Shown: in pieces, positions 23,761-38,019 of the stretch | Numbering within the stretch: position 1 is the stretch's first letter | How the letters are laid out: each line of letters begins with the position of its first letter | Assembly: GCF_009870125.1 (NCBI RefSeq) | Contig: NC_046681.1 | Coordinates: 10,739,001 to 10,803,000 of the forward strand | Length of the DNA: 64,000 nt | Direction of reading: 5' to 3' | Source: Drosophila pseudoobscura | Lineage: Eukaryota; Arthropoda; Insecta; Diptera; Drosophilidae | Notes under the pieces: model-generated | The model's input: only the letters and a program-made list of their open reading frames with translations | The model's database searches: none | What the model was told of the DNA's origin: nothing | Translations under genes and position numbers: made by a program

Positions 23761-26700
23761 GAAACTTAAAATTGTATTTTAGATAATCCTGTACTTTACG
23801 ATGGACATTTTCTATAAAACTATTGTATTCCGATCATGAGAATTGCTCTTAGCTTATGATCATCCTTTATCTTAGAAACGTTTCATCTGAAACTAAGGAT
23901 ACCATCCATATCTTATGCACTTTATCGAATCCTTTTCTGATACCTTTTGTATTCCCCTTTAAAAGGTTTTGTAACTCAGAAATTATAAATTTTCCGAATC
24001 GATATGAATAACCGAATTGATATAATCTAGGTGTATAGGAACAATCGGTTTAAAAAGCAACAATACGATTATTTTGTATCTTATTTTAAGAAAATCGTTC
24101 CACAATATCTTCTTTTATAAATGGAAACATTATTTGGTGGAATCATTCCGATTGGAATACTATCATAAAGCTACCACAGAAAGAATCACTTAAGGAATCC
24201 AAAGTAAGGAAAAAAGCCTTTAAAATTCTACAGATATTTGAATCAAACGTTAGCATTTGTGGGACAAGATGTTTCTACATATATCAGAAAGATTTCATTG
24301 AAATCTGAGCAATATTTCTTATGGCTTTCATAAGAACGATCGATGGAAAAAAGGAAATTCGCATATAGCTTCATATATGTGTGTTTTTTTTGTGTACTTT
24401 TACAGACTTATTGTTAAGATAATTAGTTCATTTGTCTGATTCCAGACTGATTTTTAGAATCCCTTCTTTAAAATATCCAAAAATTATCTTGGACTTCCAA
24501 AGAAAATATATATTCTCTACCCCTTTGATAGACAGTATCCAGGGATTGGGTTTTCTCCAGCCAAACATAACGTTCATATCTGATTAATAGGAGATTTCTG
24601 TCAGACAGGACACAGAGCTGCTGTTGTCCTGCTGAATAGGAACAAATCATCTGCCAAGAGGTCGACTGTCGACTGTCAGCCCGGCTAATTTCCAGAGAGG
24701 AGCGAGAGGGAGGAAAGGAGGCGCTCCCTCCCAATTACTTGAATCCTTTGACATTAATTCAAAACACAATGAGCGGGTGGAGTGGGTGGGCAGGGGGCGA
24801 CCAACAATGCCACGCATCTTTAATTAATGCAAGACCAGCAGGACGAAGGAGCAACCAGAAGGACCATTTAAATGTCTCTGTCCCTGTCCCTGTCCCGGCC
24901 CCACTGACATGACGATCTGATGGTCTGTCTGTTCCATGGGCATGTCCGTGTCTTGTCTTGTGGTCTCTTGCATTGCACTTGAAACCATTCGGAGGAGCCT
25001 CGCCTTGGCTTGGTCCTTTATGCAATGTAATGTACGCCTCGATGGGCAAATGCAATCCCAAGCAATTGTCTGCGGGCTGCAGCCCTACAGGCCACAGTCC
25101 TGTGCTGCCAGGGACAACTATTGTTTAAATACGAACAGCACAAACACTGTGTTGACACTGGGGAATACAAAATAGAAAATGGTTTTTCGATTGCACTGCC
25201 CCACATGTCCTTCTTCGATGTCGTCTCCCAGAGACTAGCTACGTGATGGCAACGACGATGATGATGATGATGATGATGAATTGTTGTGCTGATAGTCCTG
25301 TCTTGTGAAAAACCCCCAAATCAGCAAACGAAATTAATTAGCAGGGTCTCTCTCCCGTGATTGAGTATTTGTGATTGACAATAGACAAGTGGATGGCTGG
25401 TAGGGGAATACAAATGGTATATTCCAGTAGAGGAACAAAAAGCAACACAGATCCCACTAGTTATAGTTGAAGATATTTTAATAATAATTGAGCAGACCAG
25501 AGAATGGAAGGCAACAAAAGTAATGAACGAGTTGTAGGGAGAAAAAAAAACAATAAAATTGAAAAGGGAAAACTGCAGTCAAAAGTTGTAAAAATACAAA
25601 ACAATAAATCAACTTTTGCGTGCACTTGAGAGGAAATGTTGAAGCAGCCCAGAGCAGGAGACAGGGAGTAGGCGTGGAAGTTAGGATCCCCAGATAGAAG
25701 AGCAGTTGAACAGGGGGAGGAAAGAGACGGAGAGCAAGTTGCTGAAGAAAACAATGGAACGGAAAGTTGTTGGCCGGAGTTTTTCTTATGCGGAAGTGAA
25801 AATCTTGTCAGCGGGTGGGCGCTGGCAGCGCAGGCAGGAATCAACTTGGTCAAAGCAATTTAGAAGCAGTTTATAAACCAGCCAGCAAGTGGCAGCAAAG
25901 TTTGACCACAGATCCAAACATATATATAAATAATGGTAGGAGCAACAGCAAAAGAACAATAACCATTTGTGGGGTATGTACCCGGAAGCAGGAAACTGGG
26001 CAGGAAGGATGCCACTGCTGGACCGAAAAAAACCGGGGGGGAAACTGATAACCATTTGAAACTGGAAATAAATATTGAAAAAGTTCCAAAAGAGCATTCA
26101 ACTTGAGAAACAAAACAAAAACCATTCGAAATAGAAAGGGAAATTATCAAAATGTGGATTCAATGAAGGTTTTGGAGGATACAGATTCCTGGAGACCCAG
26201 GCTCAATGGCTGGGGGCCGAGGGGGGCCACGCATTTCTCGTTGGGAAAGTGACAAATTTCTACGGCTTAATATAAATGATGTTCATATTGTGGGGTGACA
26301 GTCAAGTATATACTTGAAGTGCCAGAACCCTTCTCAAATTTGACAATCTAATTTTAGCGACGACAAGACTTCATAATCTCTGGCATTTCGAATCATTAGT
26401 CAAATGCCAAAGGTTTCCTAAACGAAAATGGTTACATTCAACATTTTATGGTGCATAGTCAGTTGTTGCACTGCATTGCACTATTATAAAGTCATTAAAT
26501 TTTTTGATAATATTCTAAAAAGTATTAAAAATTTAACGTTTTCTACACTATTTATTACATTCCACTTGATCTTGTTACATGGCTGCAGCTGCTACATACA
26601 TTCCACATACATTCCACGTATATTCCATACATTAAGATAAAGTTTCATATATCATTGCTGTTTTGGAAACTAATAGTTGATTTATGATTGATTTTTAATA

Positions 26701-27100
26701 ATATTATAGAAAATATTCAATTCTATTTCAACTACATACATCCCCAGTAGCAGTCTGCTTTACATTAAAAATAGCAGCGCACAACACCTTAGCTTTTATA
26801 CTTTACATTAGCAGAGCGATAGAGAGGGGAAGGGGAATGAGCAGAAATGTTAATTGTCAATGAGATGAGCAAGCTCCATCAACTTGCTCTTGAACTTCGT
26901 TCTTCTCTCTCTAATCAGACATGCCATCAAAGCGCTCTCAGTAGGGCTGAGCGTAAAGTGATATCCAAAAGAGAGTTAGTCGACCACCTTGCAGCGAGCA
27001 TCGAGAGCTTGAATGCGCTAGCTTTAGCTTTAAGCTGCCCACGCATTTACACTGCTCTCCTCTCTCCGCTCCCCTCTCTCACATTACCAACTTCCATTTG
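23761..27100. other. Intergenic region right of CG2201
   Basis: About 3.3 kb without supported genes. It includes an ATG-repeat (GATGAT) run near 25255-25279, purine-rich tracts, and GAGA/CT-rich sequence at about 26820-27100 that looks promoter-like. The few longer open frames are T- or C-rich and resemble no protein. Confidence 0.5.
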
Positions 27101-27109
27101 CGCGCGTTC

Positions 27110-28007
27110 ACAGTCTGCTCCGCGTTCTTTTTGCCGGTTTCGGGTCGTGAAAAGCGGGAAAATTGTGAAAATCATTCGGAAAAGTTGTCACACCATGTTT
27201 GTTAGTGTAGTGCAGTGAAAAATATGAAAAAACCTGACTTTAAAGTGAAAAATCCAAGAAAATGTGCGTGTGTGTGGTGCGGAGACGGAAAAAAGGCATA
27301 CAAAAAGAAAAAATGGAAGAACATTGGTAGATCACAGCTGAAAATGTGCAAGTGCAGGGCAACAAGTGTATTTTGACTCTTTTCTTGTGCAAATACAGCG
27401 AAATGGCAGCGGAGCACCCTCAGTACCATGCGGGTCACAGGTGTCTTACATTCTTTTTGTTTTTGTGTGTGCGTGTGTCAACCGAAAAGAGAATGCAAAA
27501 AGAGTGCGAAGTGGCTCTTCTTTTGCAGAGAGCACTCTTGCATTAAAGCGCAGCAGCAAGTGTCTTAATTGAAGGTGAAGATGAAAGTTTGACTCTCTCT
27601 CTCTCTCGCTCTCTTTTGGGCGATCAAATTGTGCGAGTGGCGTGGGAGTGTTCTTTGCAATGGCTCTTCTAATGTTAATACACTGACAATACGTGCTCTT
27701 ATTGGAATCTGCTCATTTAATTCAAATGTTAAAGGTACAAATAAATGTTTACAAATCGGTGAAGTGCGTGAAAGTTCCTATGGTCTTTATATATGTACAT
27801 ATGAAATATTAATCAAATTATGCAATTTTTTGTTTCTTCCCAATGCTTTTCTGTCGTCGTTTCGTTTCGTGTGTAATTGTCGTGCGGGTCGCGTTCTCTC
27901 TGTTATCGCGTTTCTATGAAGAACAGCAGCTCAAAGAAAGATGCAAGATGATGAAAAAAATATTATAAAATGAAGAGAAGGTTCTTTCGTGAAATATTTA
28001 TAAAAAG
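27110..28007 (+). other. Putative untranslated first exon of a long gene extending right
   Basis: A GAGA/CT-rich block precedes a CACAGTC initiator-like site (27109-27115). The sequence then has the style of a Drosophila 5' leader, full of short GTGAAAA/AAAATG words, and ends in AAAAAG followed by a strong GTGAGT donor at 28008. No ATG opens a convincing frame. If correct, the DNA to the right is first-intron sequence and the small genes there are nested. Inferred from sequence style only. Confidence 0.3.
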
Positions 28008-31000
28008 GTGAGTTGAATTTATTTTAATTTGATTTTCATTGTAAATTACGCTGTAATTTCGAACAATAATGCGAACCTGAAGAATTTCAGAGTTCTTTTA
28101 ACAGCATTACTGAACTTTAATGTCCTTAAACTCTTGCAGTGGTTCAACATTAATGTTATTTGGCTTGTACATTGATAAAATACCCAAAAAATCAAATTAA
28201 AAAAATAATATTGTCAACAACAACTGCCGATCTTTATACGCGTACATTTGTATATCCCAAAAGACAACTTTTGCATTATTCTTTAAACTTCAGCCTTTAA
28301 TTTGGAAAAGTTCTTTCTGTGGAAGTTGCTTACTGTTTTTTTTCCCTCACGCCAACGCCTAGACATTGCTGCGGGGCAGTATTTCACGCAACGTTTTCTC
28401 GAAACGCAAAAGGGTCTGGAAAGTGAGGAGAAATAATGATAAACATGTACTCCTACTCGTATGAGAGGAGGCACTATGTCCTGCGGGGATCAACACCATA
28501 GTTTCTGACATTTTTACGATGTAAGTGCGTAACTAAATAACATGGCCGGAGGTGGAACAAATTATAATATGAATGCAAGGGCGAGATATAAAATACATTC
28601 CCGACCATAGCTGCAGGCAGGCCATAGAAGGCGATACACACACACAACCACACACTCTCTGTCGCTCTGTCGCTCTCTCTCTCTCTCTCGCAGTGGGTGA
28701 CCAAGCCGTATTCTTGATATTTAATAGCGAAAGCTCTGCATAATATTTTCTCCACACTCTATTCCGCCCCCCCCACCCCGCTCTCTCCACTTTTCGGTTT
28801 GCTTTTCCTCTCCGTGTTATCGCTGACAATTTAGAAGGAGGGAGCAAAAAATGTAAAAAGGGATACCACTCGGAACGGAACGGAACGGCAAACGAAGTGT
28901 AATCTGATTGCATTTGGCAGCCTCACAAAGAGAATGAGGTGGTTGGTGTCTTCGGCGGTGTAGAGGACGGGAGTGTCGGCGGGGTGTGGGTGTGGGTGTG
29001 GGTGTGCTGCCAAAGGCGCTGCTTCGCTTAATCAAACGTCGCTCTTTGTGTCAGCACGATTTTCCCAGGTAGCACTATGCCGCCCAGGTGTCTATTGCTC
29101 TTAGCTGCTCCTTCTCCAGCTCCGACGCCTTGGGGCGCTACACACTCATTCAGTCCATCAGTCTGTCTCTCCCTCTGTCCTTCTGTCCTTCTGTCAGTCA
29201 GTCAGTCAGTGAGGCAATCGCCGAGATTGATTATGTCTGCTTTAATCTGGCAAATGTAATCAACATGTTTCTGGCTTTTATGCTTTTAGCCCTCCAGTGC
29301 CAAACACCCGAGGCTTAAGAGAGCGCTTCAAAAGAGCGCTGACAATATGTGTGTATATATATATGTGTGTGCCTGCCCGGTGTGTGTGTCTGCCTGTGTG
29401 TACGTGTGTTTGCTCACTTAATTTTGTTTATTTCACATTGCTCTTCCTTGCCGATTCGTAATGGGTTTAAATATCCCCTCCACTCAAACGAGCAATCAAA
29501 TGATGGAAGATGGAAACTGTTAATCGGAAAATAGACAGAAACAAAGGTGTGCTCAGAGCAAATGGTTAGTAAAAAGAGACCAGGGATCGTAAGAATTATA
29601 AATAGTATAGTACACAAATTACAATATGATTTATGTATATTATTAAAATCAGAAATAATTATTTTTTAAATTTTTATTGAACAAACTGAAAATAAAAATC
29701 ACGATTTCAGAAACACATATGTATCTACATACATATATAATTAAATTAAATATTTGGGTCATAAATAAAAACATACAATAATTAAAAATAAATTTAAATA
29801 GAATTACTTTTGGGTTTAAATTGTATAAATGTATTAAAAAGTTGTTAAATACGAGTATGGCCCATATTTAATCGAAAAAATCACATTAAAAAAAATATAA
29901 TATACATACATATGTAATTATAACATTTTTGGGAAATATATTTACAAAATACAATCCTAATTAAAATTAAACATAATAAAATCGTTATAAATTATAATAT
30001 ATTTTTATTTTTTTAAAACATTTTTTTACAATTTCTATGTCCTTTGATATAAATATATTGGAATGGATTTTAAAACTTAAAAGATCATATTGCAATTCCA
30101 CGCCTTTTTCTTTGAGTGTGCGGTCAAATAAACAACAATAAAATGAAATAAATAATAATAATAAAATATATAAGTGATCAAATTAAATTAAAATATCTAC
30201 AGCTGTATTCCTAACTAAAGACAATCATTGCAAAGGGATTTTAGAAGCCTCAGTGAAGCCTGGAAGCCTTCAGACTATCGTAAATGCTTTGTAAATAAAA
30301 TATTTAGTCGTGTTCTATAAAATAGGTGGAAAGTACTGCCATAAGTATGGAAAGTGCCCATAGGTACTGACATCTAAAGATATAGTTTCAGGGAGAAAGT
30401 TGTTTGGTTTTCAATCAAAGAACAGGCCACACAAGAGTTCCCCATTCACCTTATTTGTCGTGGTCCCCGTCCCCATCACGGCCCAATGGCGAATGAATGA
30501 CTTGTCCTCACTTCAGTGGGCACTCGGCACCCCCTTGGCGGTGGGGAGAGGAGGGGCATCCCCAGAACTAATGATGACATATCGATTGATTTATCCCACG
30601 AATCTCCACAAATTGTTTGGACACAGCGAATGCGAGAGAGAGAGAGGGGGAAAACTCTATGAAAAATGTAATGAATGCCGTTTCTTCGACTGCCATTGCG
30701 ATTGCGACTTTTGCTGACTGCAGCAGCGATGCGATGGCGATTTGTTTTCATTTGAGAAGAGGAGAAGAGACTCCTCCGGAGGAGACAGGACTCTCCTCTG
30801 CAAACGGAAATCATTAAAAATTTCCGGCATATTTGGCAGCAGCATCAGAGATTGTTACGCCCCGGCAAGAAAGGCAAAAGAAAAAAGAAGAAAAAAAACA
30901 TAAGGAAAGCCGTAAGAAAGGCGAGGAAGAAGAGAATGCAATAACCACAAAAGCTTTTTGGAGTTTTTTCTCCATTCAAACTTCTTTTGGGCCACAAAAA

Positions 31001-34000
31001 AAAAACTAAAGTTTTTTCTTCTTCTTTTCTCTCAAATCGGTTTTAGCTCTTTACGAAGTTCGTTTCTGGCGGCTGCCAGAATTTTTTTATCCGCCGCTAC
31101 ATCCGTTGTGGCTGCTCTCTTTTTTGCCATATTTTTGCCTTTTATTTTTTTTTTTTTTTTGTTGCCGCTTTTCCCTTTTGCCGGCCTTTGGCGCGTTAAC
31201 CCGGTTAACAAAGGGACGCCTGAATATTCCCACAGCTCAATCGAATTTCGCCCTGAACCAATTTGTACGCAAATCATTTTATCGGCCACAGGAGCAGGAG
31301 CATCATTGCCACCTACAGAAACTTGATTCGATTGTGGGTTTTTTCCTACCTACCTACCGGTTAGGGTACTCTCCTCCAAATGGGGTATATTGGTGGGATA
31401 AGGAGGTCTAAGCTTGGGGGCTTAGGGGTACAAACTGGAGCTGAAGAAAGAAAGAGTTTTCGATCCCATATTCTAAGATTCGAATCATCGAAGCATTGGG
31501 TGGAAAGAGGATGAATGAAGAGCAAAAAAAAGCTTTAAGACATAACTAGTTTGTGGTCCTGGTACCTCTCTTTCTCTCCTTTCTCTCGGGACAAGTGCTG
31601 GCAAAATTGACAGAGATCGAGTTCTCTTTAGGCTTCTCCCAAAATATTCTACCTTTTACATTACTGGAGTCACTGTATTTCCCTTGAAATAAATCTGAAT
31701 TCGTTTCGAAATCAAAGCAAAGTTCAATCAAGGACTTGGGAGTTTTTTAGGCTACAGAACGACCGATCTATAACTCATACTTAGATGCAGAATAAGGGTA
31801 TACCCCTCGCTGGAGTGCCATAAATTCAGTTTAGTTTTTTTTCCAGCTTTTCCAGGGATTCCTTTCTCGGCCACCAGCAAGGATACGCGAATGAGTTGAA
31901 ATTGGAGTTGAGTGGGGATGGTGGGGTTGTTGTCCTGCCGTCTGCCGTCTCTCATTTTGCATTTGCATTTTCTCTCCCCCCCACCACCATCCCCATCCCT
32001 CCTACCATAAAAATATGATTGTTGTGTTTTCCTTTATTACTTTGGCACCCCGAGCCGACGCCCCTCTCCCTCACCAACTGGGGAGGGGGGGAAACTTATG
32101 GAGGAAAACTTTGAGAAAGAGCGAAAGGAAAGAAAGGACATGGCCAGCGGGAATTGACAATTTATCATTTATGATTATGATGATGCCCCTCCCCGTGCCG
32201 CCGCCTGATGACGTATCGGACTTGGTGACCTCCGACCCCTACAATGCTCTTGGGGCTGTCCTCAAAAAAAAAAACACACAAACTTTCTCCCCCACTAATC
32301 TCGGAATTTCTTCGTCTTTGATAGCAATGCAAGGATTTGCATATTTTTTGTTAGAAAAGCCAAAAAACTTTACAATCGTTTTGTTGGTGCTGTGCACAAC
32401 GAACTTTTAGGATTGCGGCTAATCGGTAATTGAGCAAAAGGATATAGCTTTTTACATATCTTTTATGGGGCTTATTTGAGAGAAAGTCTTACGACAATTT
32501 GAAGGAATTTCTGTAGGAGAATTGCATGCAAACAAAAAACAATTAAAGGGACAGCTAAAAGATGTCCGATCATCCATCATCGATCCTTGGGGAATGGATG
32601 AACGCTACGGACAAGTAAGCTCCTATAACGCTCTCGAAGGATGCGACTTCTAGCTCGTAGAATACTGCATTCCTTTGCCCTGGAAATCGGGTGCGACAGG
32701 TGTATCTACCAGGACTAGCAGGACTCCGCAGAAGTGGCCAGAAGCAACAGGCAGTTTCGATGGTCATGCCCCATCGACGGACGCTATTGGGTCTTCCTAA
32801 TCATAGACCTTCTTAATCGCATAAATGTGATGGTTCTGCGATATGTGGCAGCTCCTTTGGATGCCCTGAATTTAAAAAGAATTATAGAGGTTGCGAGGAG
32901 AAGGCAGGGAATTTTAATTTATAAAAAAAAAGGAAAAGAAAAATTATATTATATTAAAGAAATAGTTTAAATATTATTTATAGAAAGATGTAAAAATATT
33001 TGTATAATAGATAGAGAGCTCACTGTATACATTTATCCATATCTTTATAGAGATAAATTAATACCAAAAATGGTTTCAATCTTTCATCAACAAACACTAT
33101 CTGAGTCTCCCTTTTCTTGATCGAGAACCATCTACCATCTGGCGATTCTTTGGGTAATTGTCTGTCGCTGACTTTACAGAACACCAAACACATGGACACC
33201 GGATGTGGCAGTGGCGGCCGGAAGGGGTGGGGGGCGGGGGAACTGAATGACAAACATTTGAAAAAGTTTTGGCAACTTGAGGGATTGGTCCCGAGTCCCG
33301 ATTCCATTTGAACTTTAATGATTGTGCGGTGGCGCATAAAGTACAAGCCAAAGTACAACATTGAGTACAGTCACGCCCCCACACACACACGCAGGCAGAG
33401 AGGGGAAGAGAGTAGAGGGGGACATATCTATCCTCTTGTAAAACTTCACACGCCCCACCCTCGAGTCGAATCGAGTCGAGTCGAGGAGGCACAAAACTTG
33501 AACTTTTAATTTGTTCTAAAGTAAATTTTAGCCGAAAACTTAGTTGGTCTCTCGCTCTCCCACTCTCTCTCTCTCTCTCTCTCTCTCTGAGTCTATCACA
33601 TGTGTGGAGAACGGAAGCGATATCCTTTGTGTGGAAATTCCTTCAATGGCCACACAATCGACAGCCAGCGACAACGACAATGTCAATGTTGCATGGCATT
33701 TTCCGCACAAAAGTTTTTCAATTAAATTTATGTGCAAATAATATAACAAATTTTGTTGCATTGATTTTTAGAGCCAAAAGCTGTAAAAGCCACGAAAATC
33801 GCTCAACTGCCGAATTGATGAATTGTTTCCAAAGTGTTTTGCAATTATTTATTCGTTTCGGTTTCGGTTTTTTCGGCTTTTAAGGACATAGCAAGTGTGT
33901 GATGGAGTGATGGACTGCGATCAATTAGCGGGCTACAGTTGTTGTAATTTTATTATATTTTATTTTATTTATTTACCAAAAATATCAAAATTAAATGGGG

Positions 34001-37000
34001 ATATTTCTGTAATTAAAGGTTCAACATTTCAATAGCAAACCAAAAAATATTCAGCACTAGGCCCACTTTTTTTTACATATGTATTTATTTTAATGAACTA
34101 TTTTTTACTTTTATTTCTTATTTTGGAAGTAATAAGAAGGAATTTTTTTGTATTTTCTGATTCACCTTTTTAGAACGATACTAGGGCTCTAAAAATATTC
34201 AATAAAATTCAATAAAATCAGTAAAAAAATTTACATTTATTTTTTATTGTTAGAATTTGTTTTTAAGAATTAAAAAGAAGGGTCTGTTGTTGTATGTGGA
34301 TGTGTGGAGCAGAAACCACCTCTTTAAAACGATTTGGGGCTCTGAAAATATTTAATGAAATATTTTTTATTTATATTATTTGATTGTTCGAATTTTTTTT
34401 TAAGAATTAAAAAGAAGAATTTTTTTTGTATTTTCTGATTCACTTTTTTTTTATGGATTTGGAGCTCTAAAATGTTTTAATGAATTATTAATATTATATT
34501 TTTTATGGTTAAGATTTTTATGAAGATTTAAAAAGGTTTTTTTTTAAGTTTCTTTAGATTTTCTGTAGCTTAAACCACACTACGCTTTCAAAGGCAAAAT
34601 TAATTTAAATTTAGTTTATTGTGGTATTTTTTTAATCGAAATTTTGATTTTTAAAACTCAGGAATTGGCGTAATAAATTATATTAATTTTATTTTGTATT
34701 TTTCCCATTTGATTAGATCGAAAAAAAGTCAGTTCTCTCGATCTTGCAGGCACTGCATCTCATTTATTTGAATAGTGAAATTTTTGGATTTTTTCCTTGG
34801 CCTCTGAATCAGTAAACTTATTTCCGACGGATCGTCTAAGAACAGGAACCAATGCAAATTATAAAAACTATTTTTTTAGTGATTTTTGCTCAATCCGTGT
34901 CTTTGCTTTTCGAGTTGTTTAAATGCAAAGTGCTGAAAGGGTGAGCAGATCCCCATAAAGTATGATATTTATGCTATAAAAACAATAAAAAAAAAAACCC
35001 CTAAATTAAATTGAATTAAATTCTACTCAGCCTCCATTGTAGACAGTTTTCTGCCTAAAAGTAACCTTTATTTGGCTTTTAAAATTTGTAAAACGTTCAA
35101 ATATGTATATTTCAAATAAAAGTCCCCCACCTCTCGCCAAAAAGAAGAGTTACTGCACTGGAGAGTTCTTTGTCTTTCCAATTGCACGGCAAAGCTCAGG
35201 TGAGAGAAGGGAAAACGAAAAACGGAAAAACGAAAAACGGGTTCTCAAATTGTGTGTCAGCCCCGTCTGCTGTCCAATAAATGTCAATTACAATCAATTT
35301 GCGCAAGTTTTTCGGAGTCTCTACTCTCTAAAGCCGAGCGTTTCCATTGTCCAACCTTCGACTCTGGTATACGTCTCTGACCTTTTGTTGGCCCATTCCC
35401 TAGCCGCTGGGCCGCTTTAAAGTCTGGCCCCCGGCCCAAAGGTAACAGCAACAAATGCTGATTGGCAGATGAAATTAAATTCGCCAGCCAGTCAGCCAGT
35501 CGGCCAGCTCGAGGAAAGACAAGAAAAGCCAAAGACAAACCGATGGCATGGCAGGGCATACTTTACAGGATCAAAACTCTGAGAGAGCGCATTTTCTGGC
35601 TTTTGTTTTATGCAAGGAAGGCATGGAAGGAGCGATTCCCCGTGGCAATATGATTGATTGATGATTAGCAATCGCCCCTCGCTACCCCCCTCCCCCCTAC
35701 TGCCTGCTGCCTGCTGCCTGATTCACTTTTAAAACAACAACAGAAACAGACACTGGGAAAACTCTGCAAGGAGAGAGAGAGAGCTCCCTGCCTCCTGGCA
35801 TTATGGCGAATCAATCATTTTCATCTTCAACTGCAGACTGTGCTCTCTCTCTCTCTCGTGCTCAAACATTCTTTGGATCTGTGTGTGCCGCCACATTGTT
35901 GCTGTTGCAAATCAATCTTCCAGCAATCTTCCAGCCAGCGAAAATTTCAATCAGCAATCTTTGATAATACCATATCGTTGACAAATTGTTTGGCAACAGA
36001 GACAGCCTTAAAGGGTGGTTATTTTGAGTCCTTTGTTTGACTTATGTATGCCCTCACTGGCAGCTACTTTTAATTAAATTTCCCCACAAGATGTCAGGCC
36101 TTTTTTAAACATTTTTTAAGCCCTCTCGAAAGTCTCAGGAAAGTGTCATTAAAGTCAATAATTAAGTCAAGAACCGCATCGCACAAGGGAAAATGTGAAA
36201 GACAAAGCGGAAATTAATGCGTATGCATCCATTTGCCACATGGAGCGCCTCCAGGAGACACGCACACACACACGGGAGACACACTGAATAAATGAAAGGA
36301 TATTAGCCGCACATTTTGGTGCCTCCGACAGGGGCATGTCAATGCTGTCGTCTGTCGTCTGCCTCTCAAGTGCCATGTTTTCGCCTCAGCCTGTTTTGTC
36401 TTCGTGTGAATTAAGTGCGAAAATGTGCAAATTAGATTTAGCTGGTGTACAGTGTACACTCTCCTACATACACTTTTAATTACAGCACAACATAAACTTT
36501 TTGACACCACACCAAGCCGCACACCACACCGCACACACACACATATGAATTAATTAGCAATCGAAAGCCTTCGGAGAGGCAAAAGGATGCCCGTCCTTCA
36601 GGCCTCATGCCTCATGCCTCATTTTCCCCACTACTTTTGGGTGCACAGAACTCCTATCCATCTGTTCAATTAAAATATCATTATATTTCCCTCTTTCTTT
36701 CTCTCTCTCTCTGGGGAAAAACCTCAGACTAATTGATTTCTCAGGGGAGGAGAAGCCTCTTTTCATTGGAAAGTGAGTAAATGAATGTTTTTCAGTGTCA
36801 CATGCAATGAAAAACCCCTAACAGGACAGGTGTCATTTTTTTCAGTGTTTGACAACGGAAACTCGTGTTTTTCTGTGTTTCCTGTTTATTGTTTTATATT
36901 TCCATTCGACAGTTGGACAAGGCCCTCCCTTGTCTGGCTTAAGCACTTTTTTTGTGGGAGTTTCGGTTCTACAGAGGCGCTAAAGCCCTTCCTATTCACC

Positions 37001-37480
37001 TTCATTATGTTCTCCAGGGCACTGCAACATTTGGCTTTTGCTTTGACACAACTCTAGCCACAGATCACATCAGCAGCAGCCACAGCCACACCCCGCATTG
37101 GATTCACTTGCACTACCAGCAGAAGTCACACATCCTTTATGGGCTATCATAACGTGTAATCAAGGCATCACATAATTTAGTAGCAGGACACCAAACGAAC
37201 CACAGCCCGAAACTAGTTCAAAAATCCCACAAAAAAGGTGAAACGGGTGCCAAAAGGGGCTATAAAGGGTTGAGTGATGACACGAAAGGATTACATTCAT
37301 GGAAAAGACTGTCAAGTTCTAGCTTTAATGAAAATAGAAGGAATAGAAATATATTTCATACCGTTCTATAAATATATTAATAAATTGGTATTTCACGAGT
37401 GAAGAATCTGCTGGTCCTTGGCAGTCTCCACTGTAGCCCCCACCCAATAAAATCTTTCAAAAATATACTTAAAACACAGA
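28008..37480. other. Long non-coding region with AT-rich and simple repeats
   Basis: About 9.5 kb with no supported gene. Contents: CT/GA microsatellites (28665-28690, 33560-33588, 35848-35857); CA/GT runs; AT-rich deserts at about 29600-30200 and 33950-34700 (the latter with a tandem repeat); and C-rich tracts. A short stretch at 32590-32900 has partly protein-like frames on both strands but lacks splice or polyadenylation support. Confidence 0.5.
34120..34560. repeat. Degenerate tandem repeat, about 125-150 base unit
   Basis: A recurring set of words marks three units: a GGGCTCT/GGAGCTCT word followed by AAAATATTTAAT-like sequence (near 34185, 34337 and 34460), then TTTTTAAGAATTAAAAAGAAG, then TTTTTGTATTTTCTGATTCAC. 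Divergence is considerable. Confidence 0.55.
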
Positions 37481-37548
37481 ATTTTTATTGCATTTTTGAA
37501 TCTTCAAACCCTCCCGACTGTTGCGTGATCTGTCCTGTCCAGCGCCGA

Positions 37549-37707
37549 CTAGCAACAGCGTCCGCCCCAGAATCCTGGACCGCTGGCACCGCACCACGAG
37601 TTGAATGGACCATTGTAGGGTCCAAAGCAGGGATCGTAGAAGCCACTGGGTCCACACCCACCGCAGGGGCAGAGGGCGGCAGAGGGATAGCAAGGCCAGC
37701 TGCACAT
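37549..37707 (-). CDS. Small Cys/Gly/Pro-rich protein, CGP-cluster member
   Basis: A 52-residue protein from ATG 37707 (MCSWPCYPSAALC...) to TAG at 37549, rich in Cys, Gly, Pro, Phe and Trp, ending FWGGRCC. No signal peptide or membrane segment. A short 5' UTR intron is visible on minus: a CAAA|GTAAGC donor near 37782 and a TTTTTTGGCAG acceptor near 37728, about 20 bases before the ATG. A polyadenylation signal follows at 37484-37489 (minus). It lies head-to-head with the CGP gene at 38150, with less than 0.4 kb between. It shares the MC start, cysteine/proline content and CC end but lacks the repeated PCC array. By family analogy it is a testis, sperm-tail structural protein; that is inference. 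Confidence 0.55.
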   Translation of the reverse strand: MCSWPCYPSAALCPCGGCGPSGFYDPCFGPYNGPFNSWCGASGPGFWGGRCC

Positions 37708-38019
37708 CTTTGTAATTTGCTTTTGTCCTGCCAAAAAATATATTTAAAATTTTGTTTCATCTGAATTTTGACTTTGCTTACTTTGCTTGGAGGAGTTGGA
37801 AAAAATTGAATTTTATTTTTGTGTTTTCACAAAACAGTCCGAAGGGTTGGAGCTCCAAAGATTGAATGAAATAAATGTGCGATTTAAGCACCTACAAAAT
37901 ATAGTCCATGCGGAAGCTGAAATCATGGCATACTTTATGCTGGAAACTAAAACAATTTGCAGCACAAGAAGGTATCTGTGGTCTTTCTGTCAAAATGTAA
38001 AATTTTAATAGTTTTTTTT

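Noticed and set aside
32570-32970. Protein-like frames on both strands
   Set aside because: Neither has splice, promoter or polyadenylation signals, and each looks like partial chance openness; left as unassigned.
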